Positions 61,594 to 64,000 of a stretch of DNA of 64,000 bases are shown here, piece by piece. Position numbers and translations under genes: made by a program. Positions within the stretch are counted from its first letter, which is position 1. Each line of letters opens with the position of its first letter. This stretch comes from JAJFJD01 sp965228975 (GTDB taxonomy: Bacteria; Pseudomonadota; Alphaproteobacteria; UBA8366). The notes under the pieces were generated by a model. It was given only the letters and a program-made list of their open reading frames with translations, searched no databases and was not told the origin of the DNA. The stretch spans positions 4,030,001 through 4,094,000 of the forward strand of contig OZ245851.1 in assembly GCA_965228975.1 (NCBI GenBank), in the 5' to 3' direction.

Positions 61594-62484
61594 TCAGGCG
61601 ACCTGCTGTTCGGCGGTCTGCGTATCGCCGGCGATCGTGGTGCGGCGCATATCGCGTTTCTCGGTCGTATCCGCGAACCGCCGGACGCGATGCATGGTTT
61701 GCCGGTTATCCCACATGACCAAGTCATGCAATTGCCATTTGTGGACGTAGACGAATTCGGGCCGGGTCGCGTCCTCGGTCAAGTCGCGCAGCAGCGAGCG
61801 GGCTTCCGGCATCGGCCAGCCGACGATCGTTCCCGCATGCGACGACAGATACAGCGATTTGCGCCCGGTGACCGGATGGACCCGCACGAGGCTTTGTCGC
61901 ACCGGCGTGAAATTGGCGCGCTCCTCCTCGGTGAGTTCGTCGAACCCAAGCGCGCCACGCGAATAGATCAGCGAATGCTCGCAGACAAGTCCGTCGATTT
62001 CCGCCTTCACCTCGTCGTCGAGCGCGTCGTAGGCGGCGCGCATGTCGGCGAATTCGGTGTTGCCGCCCTTTTCCGGAATCAGGCGGGCGGACAGGATCGA
62101 GTATTTCGACGGAATCGCCCGGAAAGAACTGTCCGAATGCCAAAGCCGGTTGCCGAGATTGAACATCCGCGTCCGGTCGGCGCGATCGAAAACCGTCTGA
62201 TCCTTGGTCAGGTTCGAAACGTCCGCCAGTTCCGGACGCAGACGGCGGTCCTTTTTCTTGGTGATATTGCTGACCGCGCCGGGCAGTTCCAACTCACCGA
62301 AATTACGGCTGAAAGCGATCTGCTCCTCGTCACTCAAGTCCTGACCGTGGAATACCAGCACGGCGTAGCGGTCCATCCCGGCATTGATTGCCGCGACGTC
62401 TTTCTCGGAAAGCGGCTGCCGCAGGTCGACACCGTCAACCTCTCCGCCGATGACGGGATGAAGCGGACGAATCGTGAGGGTCAT
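61594..62484 (-). CDS. TauD/TfdA-family Fe(II)/2-oxoglutarate dioxygenase
   Basis: 296 residues of the classical TfdA/TauD type: IRPLHPVIGGEVDGVDLRQPL at the start, the metal motif LWHSDSSFR (H-x-D), distal histidine in MWDNRQTMHRVRRF and the oxoglutarate arginine in DMRRTTIAG. Typical substrates are taurine, 2,4-D or alkylsulfonates. GGAG precedes the ATG at 62484. Coupled in one transcript with the PLP enzyme that follows. Confidence 0.9.
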   Translation of the reverse strand: MTLTIRPLHPVIGGEVDGVDLRQPLSEKDVAAINAGMDRYAVLVFHGQDLSDEEQIAFSRNFGELELPGAVSNITKKKDRRLRPELADVSNLTKDQTVFDRADRTRMFNLGNRLWHSDSSFRAIPSKYSILSARLIPEKGGNTEFADMRAAYDALDDEVKAEIDGLVCEHSLIYSRGALGFDELTEEERANFTPVRQSLVRVHPVTGRKSLYLSSHAGTIVGWPMPEARSLLRDLTEDATRPEFVYVHKWQLHDLVMWDNRQTMHRVRRFADTTEKRDMRRTTIAGDTQTAEQQVA

Positions 62485-62620
62485 GACACAGTCTCCGGTG
62501 CAAATCAGGACGTTGCGATTTTAGCGCATCGGTGCACGCTCGGCACTATATTGGCGTCGCGCGCGAAAGGCGATTACGGTACGCGCATACGTGTCACCGT
62601 CCACAGGGAGATTCTCACAC

Positions 62621-62962
62621 ATGGCTTGGAAGCGGATCGTGCTGGAAATCGGCATGGGCACCGACATTCGGGGGACCGACCCCACGAAAGCCGCCGTGCG
62701 CGCCTTGCGCGACGCGCTGTGGCACAACTCGCTCAGCATCGCCAAGGCGCTCGGGCAGGACACCGATTCGATGCAGGTCGAGGTCACCATCGGCGTGCCG
62801 CAGCCCGAGCGAGTCGATACGGATGCCGTCCTCGCCATCCTGCCGCACGGTACCGGCACCGTCAGCGTCGTCGAGGGCGGCCTGCAAATTCCCAACGACG
62901 AAGGCACCGATTCGACCCTCGTCGCCAGCGCCGCCGCCGTGGTGCGGCTCGACCTGCCGTAG
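62621..62962 (+). CDS. Lin0512-family conserved hypothetical protein (tandem copy 1)
   Basis: 113 residues: WKRIVLEIGMGTDIRGTDPTKAAVRALRDALWHNSLS, then a predicted two-layer alpha/beta fold ending AAAVVRLDLP. The E-I/M-G-M-G-x-D-x-x-G motif and size match the Lin0512 family, whose function is unknown. ATG at 62621 follows GGGAG at ten bases; the upstream GTG at 62591 is not used. Confidence 0.8.
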   Translation: MAWKRIVLEIGMGTDIRGTDPTKAAVRALRDALWHNSLSIAKALGQDTDSMQVEVTIGVPQPERVDTDAVLAILPHGTGTVSVVEGGLQIPNDEGTDSTLVASAAAVVRLDLP

Positions 62963-62974
62963 GAGGACGGAAGC

Positions 62975-63316
62975 ATGACAAAAAGACGCGCAATCCTCGA
63001 GATGGGCATGGGCAACGACCTGCACGGCGGCGACTACACGAAAGCCGCGATCCGTGCGGTCCAGGACGCCCTGCACCACAGCTCGCTGACCTTCATCCGG
63101 ACGCTGGGAATCGACAAGAGCACGCTGGAAGTCAACGTGACGATCGGGGTGCAACACCCCGAAAAAGTCGACACCGACGCCGTCGCCGCAACTCTGCCGG
63201 TCGGCAAGGTCAGCGTGAAAGCGGTGAAAGGCGGGCTCGACGTGCCCGACGACGAGGTGGACGACACCGCGGTGATCGCCAACGCCGGCGTCGAGGTCTG
63301 GATCGACGGGGTCTAG
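62975..63316 (+). CDS. Lin0512-family conserved hypothetical protein (tandem copy 2)
   Basis: 113 residues and a paralogue of the preceding gene: KRRAILEMGMGNDLHGGDYTKAAIRAVQDALHHSSLT aligns with its start, and VNVTIGVQHPEKVDTDAVAA aligns with its middle. ATG at 62975 has GGAGGA nearby and lies 12 bases after the first copy, so the two are co-expressed and may form a hetero-oligomer. Function unknown. Confidence 0.82.
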   Translation: MTKRRAILEMGMGNDLHGGDYTKAAIRAVQDALHHSSLTFIRTLGIDKSTLEVNVTIGVQHPEKVDTDAVAATLPVGKVSVKAVKGGLDVPDDEVDDTAVIANAGVEVWIDGV

Positions 63317-63325
63317 GCCACAGTA

Positions 63326-63676
63326 CTACTCGATCGGCACGAAGATCGAATGCCGCAGTTGCCCGCCGACCGACTGCGACAGGTGTCCCTTGCCGCTGAC
63401 GTCCTCGACCAGAATCACCTCGCCCGCGGCGATGATGCGGCTTTCGCCGTCGCTCGCCGTGAGCTTCGCCCCCGCGTCCAGGTTGATGATGTATTGGCGC
63501 CGCGGCGCAGGATGCCAATCCAGGTCGTAGTCGCCGCTGGTCTTGCGGAAGATGATGCCAGTCGCAGGCAGCCGCGCCGAATATTTGCTGGCGCCCCGTT
63601 CCTCGACCCACTCGACCTCGATATCGCGGAAATGCGACTCGCCGTCCTCGTCCTCGTACAGGTTATGGATGCGCAT
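63326..63676 (-). CDS. Cupin-fold protein of unknown function
   Basis: 116 residues. The strand pattern with DWHPAPRRQYIINLDAGAKLTASDG, IIAAGEVILVEDVSGKGHLS fits a small single-domain cupin. A metal-binding histidine cluster is not complete, so catalysis is doubtful; a binding or regulatory role is possible. It converges with the Lin0512 pair nine bases away. Confidence 0.72.
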   Translation of the reverse strand: MRIHNLYEDEDGESHFRDIEVEWVEERGASKYSARLPATGIIFRKTSGDYDLDWHPAPRRQYIINLDAGAKLTASDGESRIIAAGEVILVEDVSGKGHLSQSVGGQLRHSIFVPIE

Positions 63677-63719
63677 GGCGCGAACCCTCCTCGGATTGTT
63701 TTCGCAGCCGTGGCCGCCG

Positions 63720-64000
63720 TTACATCAAGAACACGCCCTTGCCCGTGGTCTGCGTGTCGAACAGGCGGTACGCCTCCTCGGCCTGATCCAGCTTCCAGCG
63801 GTCGCTGAACAGTTTTTCCACGGGGATCTTGCGGTCCGAAATGAATTCGGCGCAGTCGGCCTGGCCGTTCTTGGAGAAGGTCCAGGACCCGACCAGCGTG
63901 ATCTGGCGGCGCAGCAGGTCGGGGCTGACCTCCAGCGTGACCTCGCCGGTTTCGCCCACATAGCAGGCCGTACCCCAGCTTCGCGTCGCCCGCACCGCCG
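63720..64000 (-). CDS. Zinc-dependent alcohol dehydrogenase, C-terminal part (start outside window)
   Basis: About 92 residues open to the window edge: RSWGTACYVGETGEVTLEVSPDLLRRQITLVGSWTFSK...LFSDRWKLDQAEEAYRLFDTQTTGKGVFLM. This is the end of the NAD(P)-binding domain and C-terminal segment of a medium-chain alcohol dehydrogenase. The zinc-binding and nucleotide motifs lie beyond the window, so the class is not resolved. Confidence 0.82.
   Translation of the reverse strand, partial: AVRATRSWGTACYVGETGEVTLEVSPDLLRRQITLVGSWTFSKNGQADCAEFISDRKIPVEKLFSDRWKLDQAEEAYRLFDTQTTGKGVFLM

Noticed and set aside
1..64000. CRISPR array, tRNA, rRNA, transposase or phage genes
   Set aside because: Searched by eye on both strands; no regular spaced repeats, cloverleaf-like sequence, or recognisable mobile-element protein was found.

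Overview
The window is GC-rich, densely packed DNA from what looks like a heterotrophic alphaproteobacterium, most like the marine or soil Rhodospirillales. The basis is the abundance of TAXI-type TRAP transporters, dipeptide-type ABC transport genes, CaiB/BaiF CoA transferases, acyl-CoA dehydrogenases, RidA proteins, GcvA-type LysR regulators and TauD dioxygenases. No rRNA, tRNA, CRISPR array, phage or transposase was seen. Most of the 64 kb is uptake and catabolism of organic acids, amides, amino acids and possibly sulfonates.

Layout. 1-6,788: dipeptide-type ABC importer genes in two convergent groups (two ATPases on +; binding protein, two permeases, an AtzG-like small protein and an amidase on -). 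7,301-11,049: a membrane cytochrome b and a large protein that fuses a four-cluster ferredoxin subunit to a molybdopterin catalytic subunit. 11,090-15,076: an AT-richer methyltransferase, a GcvA-type LysR regulator and a polytopic membrane protein. 14,978-22,934: a probable operon with two complete TAXI-TRAP importers plus a PDC-hydrolase-like amidohydrolase and an OsmC protein. 23,135-25,049: metallophosphoesterase and cation/proton antiporter. 25,383-30,302: ThDP enzyme, cytosine-deaminase-like amidohydrolase, M20 carbamoylase-like hydrolase coupled to an orotate phosphoribosyltransferase homologue. 30,299-30,889: the highlight, a peroxiredoxin-like protein read through an in-frame UGA, with a bacterial SECIS-type hairpin placed just downstream.

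31,014-44,545: hydroxyisobutyrate-dehydrogenase-like reductase, thiolase-like protein with a DUF35 partner, a solo molybdenum hydroxylase large subunit coupled to a two-gene aconitase X, a DadA-like FAD enzyme, GST, MFS, two acyl-CoA dehydrogenases and a CoA transferase. 44,710-55,671: SDRs, a Gfo/Idh/MocA enzyme, three RidA proteins, a polysaccharide deacetylase broken by an amber codon, MaoC and CitE-like proteins, PrpD, a hydrolase, a TauD dioxygenase and an OYE-type flavoenzyme. 55,826-64,000: D-aminoacylase-type amidohydrolase, GST, MFS, LysR, a TauD plus PLP sulfo-lyase/desulfhydrase pair, two tandem Lin0512-family genes, a cupin and a truncated zinc alcohol dehydrogenase.

Convergent genes nearly touch or overlap at almost every junction. 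In all three transporter operons whose binding-protein gene precedes a permease gene, a GC-rich hairpin separates the two. Functions are family assignments made by reading the sequence; substrates are not established.
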